NCBI GenBank assembly: GCA_019459325.1
Contig: JAIBFA010000059.1
Location: 1 to 37,523, forward strand
Direction: 5' to 3'
Source: Thiobacillus sp.
Lineage (GTDB): Bacteria; Pseudomonadota; Gammaproteobacteria; Burkholderiales; Thiobacillaceae
Length of the DNA: 37,523 bases
Made by a program: the position numbers and the translations under genes. The notes beneath the pieces are model-generated. The model did not search any database and was not told where the DNA came from. It worked only from the letters and a program-made list of their open reading frames with translations. This document shows positions 9,464 through 17,727 of the stretch, piece after piece; within the stretch, counting starts at the first letter, position 1; every line of letters begins with the position of its first letter.

Positions 9464-10225
9464 TCAGCCGGGCGGCGGTTCGACCATCAGCGGCTTCATG
9501 GCGGTCAGCAGGCTGTTGAAAATGCGCGGGTGAACCTTCTCCTGCTCGGCCAGCATCTGCTTCATCGCGTAGCGCTGCTGCGGCTTGGCGAAGCACGCCG
9601 GGCAGTTTTCGAAGATCACCGGCAGGCCGGCGTCTGCCGCAAACGCGCGGGTCTGGCGTTCGCGCGCGTAGGCAAACGGCCGGATGATGCGCAGGTCGCC
9701 GGCGTCGTTCAGATAGTGCGGCGACATGGTTCTGAGCTTGCCGCCGAAGAACATCGACATCATAAGCGTCTCGGCCAGGTCGTCCAGGTGCTGCGCCAGC
9801 GCGACGACGTTGCAGCCCTGCTCGCGCGCGACGCGGTAGAGAATACCGCGCCGCATGCGCGAGCAGTACGCGCAGTAGGAATCGGAATCCTTGGTCAGCG
9901 TTTTCTGCGCCTCTTCAAGGATGGGTTGCGATTCCAAAAAGTAGGGCACGCCGAGTTCGGCCATATAAGGTTTCAAGGGCGAGGGATCGTACTGGTCGGA
10001 TTGCGGGTCGACCGTGCAGGCGAGCAGCTCGAATTTCACCGGCGCCTTCTGCTGCAGATGGTGCAGCGTGTGCAGCAACGACAGCGAATCCTTGCCGCCC
10101 GACAGACCCAGCAGAATGCGGTCGCCGTTGCGGATCATGCGGAAGTCGCCGATCGCACGTCCGGTGGCGGTGAGTAGCGAGCGCGACGGTTTCACCCAGT
10201 CTGACGACGGCATGTCGTGGCTCAT
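9464..10225 (-). CDS. ttcA: tRNA 2-thiocytidine(32) synthetase
   Basis: A cytosolic enzyme that thiolates cytidine-32 of certain tRNAs, using ATP to activate the base and an iron-sulfur cluster to pass the sulfur. The PP-loop SGGKDS is at residues 42-47. The two CxxC pairs, CAYC (118-121) and CPAC (208-211), are cluster ligands in this family. The protein is 253 aa from ATG 10225; this start is chosen because it forms an ATGA overlap with the msbA stop codon, implying translational coupling. It is the last gene of the mgtE-msbA-ttcA run. Confidence 0.96.
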   Translation of the reverse strand: MSHDMPSSDWVKPSRSLLTATGRAIGDFRMIRNGDRILLGLSGGKDSLSLLHTLHHLQQKAPVKFELLACTVDPQSDQYDPSPLKPYMAELGVPYFLESQPILEEAQKTLTKDSDSYCAYCSRMRRGILYRVAREQGCNVVALAQHLDDLAETLMMSMFFGGKLRTMSPHYLNDAGDLRIIRPFAYARERQTRAFAADAGLPVIFENCPACFAKPQQRYAMKQMLAEQEKVHPRIFNSLLTAMKPLMVEPPPG

Positions 10226-11964
10226 ACGGAAAATTGCAGCGCGTGCAGTTGCGCGTAGCGGCCCCGTTTGGCGATCAGGTCCGCGTGGCTGCCGATCTCG
10301 ATGATGCGTCCACCTTCCAGCACGACAATCCGGTCGGCGCGCTCGATGGTCGACAGCCGGTGCGCGATGACCAGCGTGGTGCGGTTTTCCATCAGCGTCT
10401 CGAGCGCAGCCTGCACGTGGCGCTCGGATTCGTTGTCGAGTGCAGACGTGGCCTCGTCGAGAATCAGCAGCGGCGCGTTTTTCAGGATCGCGCGTGCGAT
10501 GGCAATGCGCTGGCGCTGGCCACCGGACAGCCGCATGCCGTTCTCGCCGATCAGCGTGTCGAGTCCGTCCGGCATTGCCTGAATGAAGTCCCAGGCGTGG
10601 GCGGCGATACAGGCGGCGCGGATCTCGTCGGGGGTGGCGTCGCGCTTCGTGCCGTAGGCGATGTTGTGCCCCAGCGTGTCGTTGAACAACACGACATCCT
10701 GCGACACCAGCGCGATGTGGCTGCGCAGGTTTTGCAGGCGAATGTCGCGGATGTCGATGCCGTCGAGGGTGATCGTGCCGGTGTCGGGGTCGTAGAATCG
10801 CGGCACCAGGTTGGCCAGCGTGGTCTTGCCCGAGCCCGAGGCGCCGACCAGCGCCACCGTTTCGCCGGGTGCGATGTCGAGCGTGATGTCCGCAAGCGCC
10901 GGAACGGTCTTGCCCGGATAGGTGAGCGCCACATCGCGAAGCGCGAGCCGACCTTCGATGCGGTCGAGCGTGCGGGCGCCGCTGTCGCGCTCGGCATCCT
11001 GATCGAGCATGGTGAAAATGGTTTCGGCCGCGGCGAGTCCGCGCTGCAACTGGTCGTTGACCGCGGTGAGCCGCTTCAGCGGGGCAAACAGCAACAGCAT
11101 GGCCATGAAGAAGGCGACGAAGCCACCCACCGTCGTGGTGTTGCTGGACGCCTGTCCCGCGGCGATGTAGACGATGATCGCCAAGGCCACGGCGGCGATG
11201 AACTGGATGACCGGCTCGTACACCGCATTGGCGGCGACCCGCTTCATCTCGAACAGCCGTGCCAGATTGGCGGCCTGCCGAAAGCGTGTCTGTTCGTAGT
11301 CCTCGCCGCCGTACAGCTTGACCACGCGGTGCCCGCCCACCGCCTCGTCGACCACCTGGGTGAGGTCGCCGATGTTCTGCTGCGCCTTGCGCGACAGCCC
11401 GCGCAGGCGCGTGCTGGCCATGCGCACGATCCACAGCGTGAGCGGCACCATGCCAAACACGACGAGAGTGAGCTGCCAGTTCAGCCACAGCAGATAGCCC
11501 AGCAGCCCCAGCACCGTCACGGTGTCGCGCACCAGCGTGGTGAGCGAACTGGTGGCCGACTGCGTGACCTGGGTGACGTTGAACGCCAGTTGCGCGATCA
11601 GCTGGCCGCTCGGGTTCTGGTCGAAGTAGCGCGTCGGCAGCGCCATCAGCTTGTCGAACATCGCGGCGCGCAAGTCCATCACCAGCCGGCTTCCCACCCA
11701 GGCCATGCAGTAGGTGCTGACGAAGCTGGTGATGCCGCGAACCAGGAACAGCGCCAGCAGCAGCACCGGCACCCAGCGGATGAAATCCTGGTCCTTGGCG
11801 ACGAAGCCCTGGTCCAGCAGCGGCTTGAACAGGGCGGGCAGCAGCGGCTCGGTGGCGGCGGTGAGAATCAGCGCGATGATCGACAGCGCGAACATGCGCC
11901 AGTACGGCTTCACATAGCCGAGCAGGCGTCCATACAGGGCGCGGCTGTCCGGTACAGCGTTCAT
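10222..11964 (-). CDS. msbA: Lipid A export ABC transporter, permease/ATP-binding protein
   Basis: A 580-residue half-transporter of the inner membrane that flips lipid A-core across the membrane as a homodimer. The N-terminal half has six membrane segments. The ATPase half carries Walker A GASGSGKTT (374-382), the signature LSGGQ (479-483) and Walker B LLILDEATS (499-507). The ATG at 11964 overlaps the mgtE stop in ATGA, and its own stop overlaps the ttcA start the same way. MsbA-like exporters also handle other lipids or drugs; the lipid A role is inferred from length and overall similarity, since lpxK is not nearby. Confidence 0.92.
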   Translation of the reverse strand: MNAVPDSRALYGRLLGYVKPYWRMFALSIIALILTAATEPLLPALFKPLLDQGFVAKDQDFIRWVPVLLLALFLVRGITSFVSTYCMAWVGSRLVMDLRAAMFDKLMALPTRYFDQNPSGQLIAQLAFNVTQVTQSATSSLTTLVRDTVTVLGLLGYLLWLNWQLTLVVFGMVPLTLWIVRMASTRLRGLSRKAQQNIGDLTQVVDEAVGGHRVVKLYGGEDYEQTRFRQAANLARLFEMKRVAANAVYEPVIQFIAAVALAIIVYIAAGQASSNTTTVGGFVAFFMAMLLLFAPLKRLTAVNDQLQRGLAAAETIFTMLDQDAERDSGARTLDRIEGRLALRDVALTYPGKTVPALADITLDIAPGETVALVGASGSGKTTLANLVPRFYDPDTGTITLDGIDIRDIRLQNLRSHIALVSQDVVLFNDTLGHNIAYGTKRDATPDEIRAACIAAHAWDFIQAMPDGLDTLIGENGMRLSGGQRQRIAIARAILKNAPLLILDEATSALDNESERHVQAALETLMENRTTLVIAHRLSTIERADRIVVLEGGRIIEIGSHADLIAKRGRYAQLHALQFSV

Positions 11965-13403
11965 AGCAGCAGCAGGGTGGCGAGCCCGAGGAAGATGAAG
12001 AAGCCCATGCTGTCGGTGGTGAAGGTCAGCAGCACCGAGGAGCCGACGGCCGGGTCGCGCTTCATGCGCTCCAGCGTCATCGGAATGAAAATCCCCGCCA
12101 GTGCCGCGACAATCAGGTTGAGCAGCATGGCCAGCGCCATCACCCCGCCCAGCGCCAGATTGTCGTACAGCAACCAGGCGAAGGCGCCCACCACTGAGCC
12201 CCACAACAGGCCATTGAACAGGGCGACGCCGAGTTCCTTCACGATCAGGCGGCGCGCGTTGGCCTGCGTGATCTGGCCCAGCGCCAGGCCGCGCACGATC
12301 AGCGCGATGGTCTGGTTGCCGGAGTTGCCGCCGATGCCGGCGATGATGGGCATCAGCGCCGCCAGCGCAGCGAGCTTTTCGATCGAACCTTCGAAGGCGC
12401 CGATCACGCGCGACGCGATGAAGGCGGTGGCGAGATTGATCGACAACCACATCCAGCGGTTTTTTGCCGAACGCCACACCGTGGAGAACAGGTCTTCCTC
12501 TTCCTTCAGGCCGGCCATCGACAGCATGTCGGCGTCGGCCGATTCGCGGATGTAGTCGAGCACCGCGTCGACGGTGAGTCGGCCGATCAGCCGCCCCTGT
12601 ATATCCACCACCGGCGCCATCACCAGGTCGTAGCGTTCGAACGCCTGCGCCGCCTCGTGTGCCTCGTCCTCGGGGTGAAATTTGACGAAGTCCTCGACCA
12701 TCACCGCCGCCACTGAGGCTTCGGGATCGGTCGTCAATAATCGTTTCAGCGGCAGCACGCCGATGATCGCGTCGTCACGCCCGACCACGAACAACTTGTC
12801 GAGCTGGTCGGGCAGTTCGCCCAGTCGGCGCAGATAGCGCAGCGCGACTTCCAGCGTGACGTCCGCGCGGATCGTCACCATCTCGAAGTCCATCAGCGCG
12901 CCCACTGTGTCCTCGGGATAGGCCAGCGCCGACTGCAAGTGGGCGCGTTTCTGCGCGTCCAGCGAGGTCAGCAGTTCCTGGATGACGTCGTGCGGCAGGT
13001 CGGGCGCGATGTCGGCGATTTCGTCGGTGTCGAGCGACTCGGCGGCGGCCAGCAGCTCCGCCTTGTCCATCGTCTGGATCAGCGATTCGCGAACCGAATC
13101 CGACACCTCCAGCAGAATCTCGCCATCGTGCTCCGCACTGACCAGGCTCCACACCAGGCGGCGCTCATCCAGCGGCAGCGCCTCCAGAATGTAGGCCACG
13201 TCCGCCGGGTGTAGCGCTTCCAGGTGCCGCTGCAACTCGTTCAGGTTCTGCTTGTGCACCAGGTTCTCGACCAGTGCCTGCCGCGGCCCGCCCTGCTTGT
13301 GGACGAGCTCCTCCACCAGCCGCATCTTGGCGAGCAAGGTCTGCACCTGCGCCAGGCTGGCTTCGAGATTGTCCTGCGACTGGTTTTCGAGGGCGTCGGT
13401 CAT
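11961..13403 (-). CDS. mgtE: Magnesium transporter MgtE
   Basis: A 480-residue inner-membrane Mg2+ channel/transporter. The N-terminal helical domain (about 20-135, with HPADVAYILEALP) is followed by a tandem CBS pair (about 140-265) that senses Mg2+ in known members. A five-helix membrane domain (about 305-480) contains GIGGNSGNQT, the family pore motif. It heads a three-gene minus-strand run with msbA and ttcA, each joined by a 4-nt ATGA overlap. The ribosome binding site before ATG 13403 is weak. No Mg2+-sensing leader RNA was recognised upstream. Confidence 0.95.
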   Translation of the reverse strand: MTDALENQSQDNLEASLAQVQTLLAKMRLVEELVHKQGGPRQALVENLVHKQNLNELQRHLEALHPADVAYILEALPLDERRLVWSLVSAEHDGEILLEVSDSVRESLIQTMDKAELLAAAESLDTDEIADIAPDLPHDVIQELLTSLDAQKRAHLQSALAYPEDTVGALMDFEMVTIRADVTLEVALRYLRRLGELPDQLDKLFVVGRDDAIIGVLPLKRLLTTDPEASVAAVMVEDFVKFHPEDEAHEAAQAFERYDLVMAPVVDIQGRLIGRLTVDAVLDYIRESADADMLSMAGLKEEEDLFSTVWRSAKNRWMWLSINLATAFIASRVIGAFEGSIEKLAALAALMPIIAGIGGNSGNQTIALIVRGLALGQITQANARRLIVKELGVALFNGLLWGSVVGAFAWLLYDNLALGGVMALAMLLNLIVAALAGIFIPMTLERMKRDPAVGSSVLLTFTTDSMGFFIFLGLATLLLL

Positions 13404-13619
13404 GGGGGCGTTATGGGCAAAAAGCCCCGCGATTGTAACGTGCTACGGGATGGAGGCGAGTCCCGCAACGGGGTTCCCAGGTCAAACCGGTTGGGCATGG
13501 GGAACGGGGAACGCTAATTGGGGGCTTGCAGGTATCGGCAGATTGTTGGGACCGCCGGCAGACAGATCGATCGCGCGATAGACGCTCCTCGGGACGGGCC
13601 TACTTGGCAGTTCCGGGGC

Positions 13620-13652
13620 TTGATCTGTATTGTATATGTTCATAATATACAA
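13620..13652 (+). promoter_or_regulatory. Promoter and operator dyad for brnTA
   Basis: TTGTATAT (13630-13637) and ATATACAA (13645-13652) form a perfect inverted repeat with 7 nt between arms, ending 2 nt before the brnT ATG. It overlaps a possible -10 (CATAAT, 13641-13646) with TTGATC (13620-13625) as a candidate -35. BrnT-BrnA complexes are known to repress their own promoter through such dyads, so this is the expected operator. Confidence 0.65.
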
Positions 13653-13654
13653 CC

Positions 13655-13948
13655 ATGGTTGACCTGACGCTGATTGAAGGTTTCGAGTGGGACGAAGGCA
13701 ACGCCCGCAAAAACGAAAAACATGGCGTGAGCGCATCGGAAACGGAGCAGGTGTTTTTCAATCAGCCGCTGTTGATGCTGGAAGACGCGAAACACAGTCA
13801 GGCAGAGCCACGCTTCCATGCACTGGGGATGACCCATACAGCGCGAAAGCTGCACATCACGTTTACCGTGCGCGGGACAAGAATCCGGGTGATTTCCGCG
13901 CGCGACATGCACCGGAAGGAGCGAACCATCTATGAAGAAGCGCCTTAA
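13655..13948 (+). CDS. brnT: BrnT family toxin of a type II toxin-antitoxin pair
   Basis: A 97-residue RelE-fold ribonuclease-type toxin. The start FEWDEGNARKNEKHGVSASE is the BrnT hallmark (FEWDExKAxxNxxKHG), and the C-terminal RVISARDMHRKERTIYEE matches the family end with its conserved arginine and RxxxxxE. BrnT toxins cut RNA and stop growth until bound by BrnA. As is usual for this family, the toxin gene comes first and overlaps the antitoxin by 17 nt. No ribosome binding site is visible before the ATG, because the operator dyad occupies that space. Confidence 0.92.
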   Translation: MVDLTLIEGFEWDEGNARKNEKHGVSASETEQVFFNQPLLMLEDAKHSQAEPRFHALGMTHTARKLHITFTVRGTRIRVISARDMHRKERTIYEEAP

Positions 13949-14198
13949 ACCTGTCCCTGTCTTTGTTTCGGAGGCCGAAGAACGCGCATTCTGGGAAACC
14001 CATGACAGCGCCGATTATGTCGACTGGTCGAAAGCCCAGCGTGTCGTTCTGCCCAATCTAAAACCCACGACCAACACCATTTCGCTGCGGCTTCCCCAAC
14101 ATCTGCTCGACGCCATCAAGACCGCAGCCAATGCGCGCGACGTGCCATATCAGTCGCTGATCAAAATCTGGCTGCAGGAGCGGGTCGAGCATCAGTGA
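13932..14198 (+). CDS. brnA: BrnA family antitoxin, ribbon-helix-helix type
   Basis: An 88-residue partner of BrnT. The N-terminal part (VSEAEERAFWETHDSADYVDW) is the toxin-binding segment seen in BrnA proteins. The C-terminal part (TNTISLRLPQHLLDAIKTAAN then PYQSLIKIWLQERV) is a ribbon-helix-helix/CopG-like DNA-binding unit. It probably dimerises and represses the promoter upstream of brnT. It overlaps the brnT 3' end by 17 nt, supporting coupled translation. The pair sits at the left edge of an accessory island. Confidence 0.92.
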   Translation: MKKRLKPVPVFVSEAEERAFWETHDSADYVDWSKAQRVVLPNLKPTTNTISLRLPQHLLDAIKTAANARDVPYQSLIKIWLQERVEHQ

Positions 14199-14205
14199 TC
14201 CGATG

Positions 14206-14215
14206 CTGACCCCTT
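14206..14215 (+). repeat. CTGACCCCTT motif, left copy
   Basis: This 10-mer lies 7 nt after the brnA stop and just before the radA remnant begins. The reverse complement, AAGGGGTCAG, occurs at 16102-16111. The two inward-facing copies bracket the radA tail and the AT-rich NTPase gene. Similar GGGGTCAG strings are common at junctions of accessory DNA in related bacteria, but the element type was not identified. Confidence 0.5.
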
Positions 14216-14222
14216 AAATGCG

Positions 14223-14461
14223 GTGTCGTTGCTGCGCAGCCAGCCGCTGCCCGACAAGCTGGTGATGTTTGGCGAAGTTGGATTGGCCAGCGAAATCCGC
14301 CCGGTGCAGTGTGGTCAGGGGCAGCTGAAGAAGCTGCCAAGCTCGGCTTCACCCAGGCCATTGTGCCGGCCGCCAGCCAGCCCAAGCAGAAGATCCCCGG
14401 CATATCGATCCATGCGGTGCAGCGGCTGGATGAGACGATTCATTTATTTAGGGAAGCCTGA
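14223..14461 (+). pseudogene. radA: 3' remnant of radA, frameshifted
   Basis: Frame 1 reads SLLRSQPLPDKLVMFGEVGLASEIRPVQCGQ, matching the C-terminal Lon-like domain of the DNA repair protein RadA. Around 14312-14320 the reading shifts by one register, and the next frame continues as EEAAKLGFTQAIVPAAS, QPKQKIPGISIHAVQRLDE and TIHLFREA before a TGA at 14459-14461. The order and spacing fit RadA's end, so a small indel in the CAGGGGCAG stretch broke it. The zinc finger, Walker motifs and most of the protein are missing. It is presumably a copy fragment carried with the island, and the working radA would be elsewhere. Confidence 0.85.
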
Positions 14462-14490
14462 GAGCGTCCGTTATACCCACCGAGGTATCT

Positions 14491-15846
14491 ATGAAAATTG
14501 TCACCCCTGCTCTAGTTGTTGAAGAACTTGATGCTTTTAAGAACGACGCGCTTGAGCGCAAATCGTTTGGTGAGGCATTGTTAAATCTCGTTATGCGATC
14601 GAATGATGAGCTTGTGATCTCGCTTGACGGGAAGTGGGGCGAGGGGAAGACAACTTTTATCAGGATGTGGCAAGGCCTTCTGGCGAACGAAGGAGTCCCT
14701 AGCATTTACATTGATGCGTTCCAGAATGATTATGTGGAGGACGCTTTCATATCAATTGCTAGTGCAATTACATCCTACGTTGATGCCCACTCTGAAGGCG
14801 GAAATAACGGTTCAGCTTTCAAGGAAAAAGCAAAGAAAGTTGGTGTTCAACTTCTCTCTTGGTCAGCAAAGGTTGGGATAAAAGCTGCTACGCTTGGCGC
14901 TATCAAAGAGACAGACATAGAGGCTTTGGCTGACATCAAGAATGATGTCGCCACCGGAACATCCGGGGTTATTGCAGACTTTATTAAGGAACGACTAAGT
15001 TCTTATACAAAGGATGTTGAGTTGGTTCGTTCCTTCAGGACGGAACTTTCAGAGCTTCCCTCAAAACTCAAGGACAACAATAGTAATCGCCTAATAATCG
15101 TTATCGACGAGCTTGACAGATGCAAGCCGTCATTTGCAGTCGAAGTTCTCGAGAAGATCAAGCATCTATTCTCCGTTCCGAATGTCGTCTTTGTTCTTGT
15201 TATGCATAAAGAACAACTAGAAGAAGCTATTAGAAGTGTATATGGCCAGAATATTGACGCCCATACCTACCTTCAGAAATTCATCAATATAGAAACGACG
15301 ATTCCAAAAAGGATTAACGATCGTTACAAAAATGATTTAGGAATCTATAGCAGAAAACTTCTTCAGATCCACGAACTCGAAACATGGGGGGATGAGAAAA
15401 GTATCGTTGATTGTCTCGATCCACTTGTACAGCACTTTGATTTTTCCCTAAGGCAACTTGAAAAAGTTTATACGAATCTGGCAATCATCTATGGGACATC
15501 CAAAAAGAACCACCTCAGGCTCGTTCCAATCATTACATTTATTAGCGTTATTAAAGTCGTAAGCCCAAGCTTATTTGGCCGGATTCAAGCTGGACGGATA
15601 TCTTTCTCAGAACTCCGTGAAGAGATAGGAATGGTTGAAGTAGATGGGGGAAATGCAGACCAGCGGAAACTGTATTGGGTGATGAACTGGGTAAAATTTG
15701 CGATGCTAAGCGAGGACGAGTTTAAGGGAATTGATGCTAATGATCCCGTTAACAACTTTGGCGAAACACTCTGGAAATACAGTGTAGAAAGAGAAAGATT
15801 GCTCCCAATATTTTGTCAGCAACTTAGTATGTTCGTTGTGAATTAG
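14491..15846 (+). CDS. KAP-type P-loop NTPase, AT-rich, possible defence protein
   Basis: A 451-residue protein with the KAP NTPase layout: Walker A GKWGEGKT (47-54), Walker B RLIIVIDELDRC (200-211) and the block HLFSVPNVVFVLVMHKEQL (226-244) with YLQKFINIE after it. An insert between the motifs (about 105-170) contains a moderately hydrophobic stretch near 120-137, where other KAP proteins have membrane segments. KAP NTPases include the phage exclusion protein PifA and defence ATPases such as QatA. The gene is visibly much richer in A and T and uses different codons from its neighbours, which suggests transfer. GAGG lies 5 nt before ATG 14491. No partner effector gene is adjacent, so a single-gene system is possible; the function is unknown. 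Confidence 0.88.
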   Translation: MKIVTPALVVEELDAFKNDALERKSFGEALLNLVMRSNDELVISLDGKWGEGKTTFIRMWQGLLANEGVPSIYIDAFQNDYVEDAFISIASAITSYVDAHSEGGNNGSAFKEKAKKVGVQLLSWSAKVGIKAATLGAIKETDIEALADIKNDVATGTSGVIADFIKERLSSYTKDVELVRSFRTELSELPSKLKDNNSNRLIIVIDELDRCKPSFAVEVLEKIKHLFSVPNVVFVLVMHKEQLEEAIRSVYGQNIDAHTYLQKFINIETTIPKRINDRYKNDLGIYSRKLLQIHELETWGDEKSIVDCLDPLVQHFDFSLRQLEKVYTNLAIIYGTSKKNHLRLVPIITFISVIKVVSPSLFGRIQAGRISFSELREEIGMVEVDGGNADQRKLYWVMNWVKFAMLSEDEFKGIDANDPVNNFGETLWKYSVERERLLPIFCQQLSMFVVN

Positions 15847-15901
15847 AGGCGCCAACTCTAGGGCTTTTGAAACCTATATTTTCTAAAAATAAAAAAGATC
15901 T

Positions 15902-15920
15902 GCTTGAACAGTTTTCAAGC
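15902..15920 (-). terminator. Possible minus-strand terminator
   Basis: GCTTGAA (15902-15908) pairs with TTCAAGC (15914-15920). On the minus strand the stem is followed within five bases by a run TTTTTTATTTTT. It could end leftward transcripts from aroE-mtgA, or act as a 3' hairpin for the NTPase on the + strand. Confidence 0.4.
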
Positions 15921-16101
15921 TGACCAGTTGCAGCAAAACCTCAATCCTTAACCCATTACCTGCCCATGTTCCCGCGTGTCGTGGAACGCGACCTTGGGCC
16001 AGTGTTCCTGCGCCAGCGACAGAACCCGGGTGTCAGCCAGATCACCAGGTTGCCGTCGACGTCCTACGCCAGCTTCAGCGTGTTGCCCTTGGCTGGAATT
16101 A

Positions 16102-16111
16102 AAGGGGTCAG
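16102..16111 (-). repeat. CTGACCCCTT motif, right copy (inverted)
   Basis: AAGGGGTCAG on the + strand, the exact reverse complement of the copy at 14206-14215 and preceded by TTA. It marks the right side of the segment with the radA tail and the NTPase. Confidence 0.5.
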
Positions 16112-16195
16112 TTCAGGATCAAGTAATTTTTGAGAGCTGACACCCAGGCCCCATTGCCCCCGCATTAAACTCGCCGGCTTGTTCCCGCATGTTTT

Positions 16196-16897
16196 TCAGC
16201 GCGGCACCTGTGCGCTGTTCATATAACGCTTGATGACCGCAATTCGACGCTGATAGGCGCGCGAGCTGCGGTGGTTTTCGTACCAGCGCGGGTTGGGCAC
16301 CATGGCGGCCATGCGGGCGGCCTGGTCGCGGTTGAGCTTGGCGGCGGAGGTTTTATAGTAGCGGCGGGCGGCGGCTTCGGCGCCGTAGATGCCGTTACCC
16401 CATTCGATCACGTTGAGATACACCTCGAGGATGCGGCGCTTGCTCCAGGTGGATTCGATCATCAGCGTGATGATCGCTTCCTGGCCCTTGCGGATGAAAC
16501 TGCGCTCGCCGGAGAGGAACAGGTTTTTGGCGAGCTGCTGGCTGATGGTCGAGCCGCCGGCGACAAGCTTGCCTTTTTTCAGGTTTTTTTCGACGGCCTT
16601 CTGGATGCCTTCGACGTCGAAGCCTTCGTGCTCGATGAATTTGGCATCTTCGGCCGCGACGATGGCACGCTTCAGGTGGATGGAGATGCGGTCGTACGGC
16701 ACCCATTTGTGGCGCAGTTCGGCGTCGGGATTCTTTTCCTGCTGGCGCGCGAGGCCGGCTTCCATGAAGGCGGTGGAGCTGGGGTTGTGATCGATCCACC
16801 ACAGCACGTGGGCGAAGATCCACAGCTGATACAGTAGTACCAGCGCGATTGCGGCGGCGATGCCCTTGCCGATCCAGGCGAACACTTTTTTCATCAT
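16196..16897 (-). CDS. mtgA: Monofunctional peptidoglycan glycosyltransferase
   Basis: A 233-residue inner-membrane enzyme that polymerises lipid II into glycan strands in the periplasm. One N-terminal membrane segment (about 12-34) anchors a GT51 domain. The catalytic glutamate is in [12 protein letters not shown] (E83). [14 protein letters not shown] (114-127) and [24 protein letters not shown] are the other GT51 motifs. I chose ATG 16897 because it overlaps the aroE stop in the string ATGATGA. A longer in-frame reading into aroE is possible but would remove the normal short cytoplasmic N-terminus. The aroE-mtgA pair is common in betaproteobacteria. Confidence 0.95.
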   Translation of the reverse strand: MMKKVFAWIGKGIAAAIALVLLYQLWIFAHVLWWIDHNPSSTAFMEAGLARQQEKNPDAELRHKWVPYDRISIHLKRAIVAAEDAKFIEHEGFDVEGIQKAVEKNLKKGKLVAGGSTISQQLAKNLFLSGERSFIRKGQEAIITLMIESTWSKRRILEVYLNVIEWGNGIYGAEAAARRYYKTSAAKLNRDQAARMAAMVPNPRWYENHRSSRAYQRRIAVIKRYMNSAQVPR

Positions 16898-17691
16898 GCT
16901 GCGCGCAGACTCGTGATGACGGGTGCGGTGTCGGGCCGCACCCCGCGCCACAGGGCGAACGCTTCGGCCGCCTGCTCGACCAGCATGCCGAGGCCGTCGG
17001 CGGTGGCCGCGCCGTGGCTACGCGCGAACGTGAGAAAGGGCGTGTCGCGGCCGTACATCATGTCGTAGGCCAGGGTGTCGTCGGTGAAGAGGGCGGACGA
17101 CAGGGGCGGCAACTCGCCGGCGAGGCTGGCGGCAGTGGCGTTGATGACGACGTCGTAGGGGCCGCCGGTCTCTTCAAACCCGCAGGCCCGTATGCCATGT
17201 CCAAACAGTTCGGCCAGTTCCTGCGCGCGGCCGACGGTGCGGTTGGCGATGACGAGCGCGGCCGGCTGCTGTTCGAGCAGCGGCTCGATCACTCCGCGCG
17301 CCGCGCCGCCGGCGCCGAGCAACAGGATGCGTTTTCCGGCGAGCGCACAACCGAGGTTGCGGGTGAGATCGGCCACCAGCCCGGCACCATCGGTGTTGTC
17401 GCCGAGGATGCCACCATCGAACACCAGCGTGTTGACTGCGCCGGCGCGCTGGGCACGCGCACTCAGGCGATTGGCCAGCCTGTAGGCTTCTTCCTTGAAC
17501 GGCACGGTGACGTTGGCGCCGCGCCCGCCCGCCGCGATGAAGGCCGCCACGCTGTCCGCAAAACCGTCGAGTGGGGCCAGGATCGCCTCGTACGTCATGT
17601 CCTGCCCGGTCTGGCGGGCAAAGGCGACATGGATCTGCGGGGATTTGGAGTGGGCAATCGGGTGCCCGAATACGGCGTAGCGGTCGGTCAT
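16894..17691 (-). CDS. aroE: Shikimate dehydrogenase
   Basis: A cytosolic NADPH enzyme that reduces 3-dehydroshikimate to shikimate in aromatic amino acid synthesis. At 265 residues it has the usual length. Shikimate is bound by SKSP (15-18) and by the [13 protein letters not shown] block with catalytic K66. The nucleotide site is [12 protein letters not shown]. Its stop codon overlaps the mtgA start, so the two genes are likely translated in sequence. Confidence 0.96.
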   Translation of the reverse strand: MTDRYAVFGHPIAHSKSPQIHVAFARQTGQDMTYEAILAPLDGFADSVAAFIAAGGRGANVTVPFKEEAYRLANRLSARAQRAGAVNTLVFDGGILGDNTDGAGLVADLTRNLGCALAGKRILLLGAGGAARGVIEPLLEQQPAALVIANRTVGRAQELAELFGHGIRACGFEETGGPYDVVINATAASLAGELPPLSSALFTDDTLAYDMMYGRDTPFLTFARSHGAATADGLGMLVEQAAEAFALWRGVRPDTAPVITSLRAA

Positions 17692-17727
17692 GGCGCGCTA
17701 TTCTAAAGCGCGCCGAAGGGATATTGA

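Larger units (their letters stand above)
15847..16195. other. Non-coding right flank of the island with decayed sequence
   Basis: No intact gene is visible. The first 110 nt are AT-rich like the NTPase. From about 15951 to 16100 the minus strand reads as a decayed coding piece: GNTLKLA, a TAG stop, DVDGNLVIWLT in one frame, then LSLAQEHWPKVAFHDTREH and GQVMG with a stop in another. I do not recognise the family. The inverted CTGACCCCTT copy follows at 16102-16111. The last 80 nt hold no feature I can name. Confidence 0.5.
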
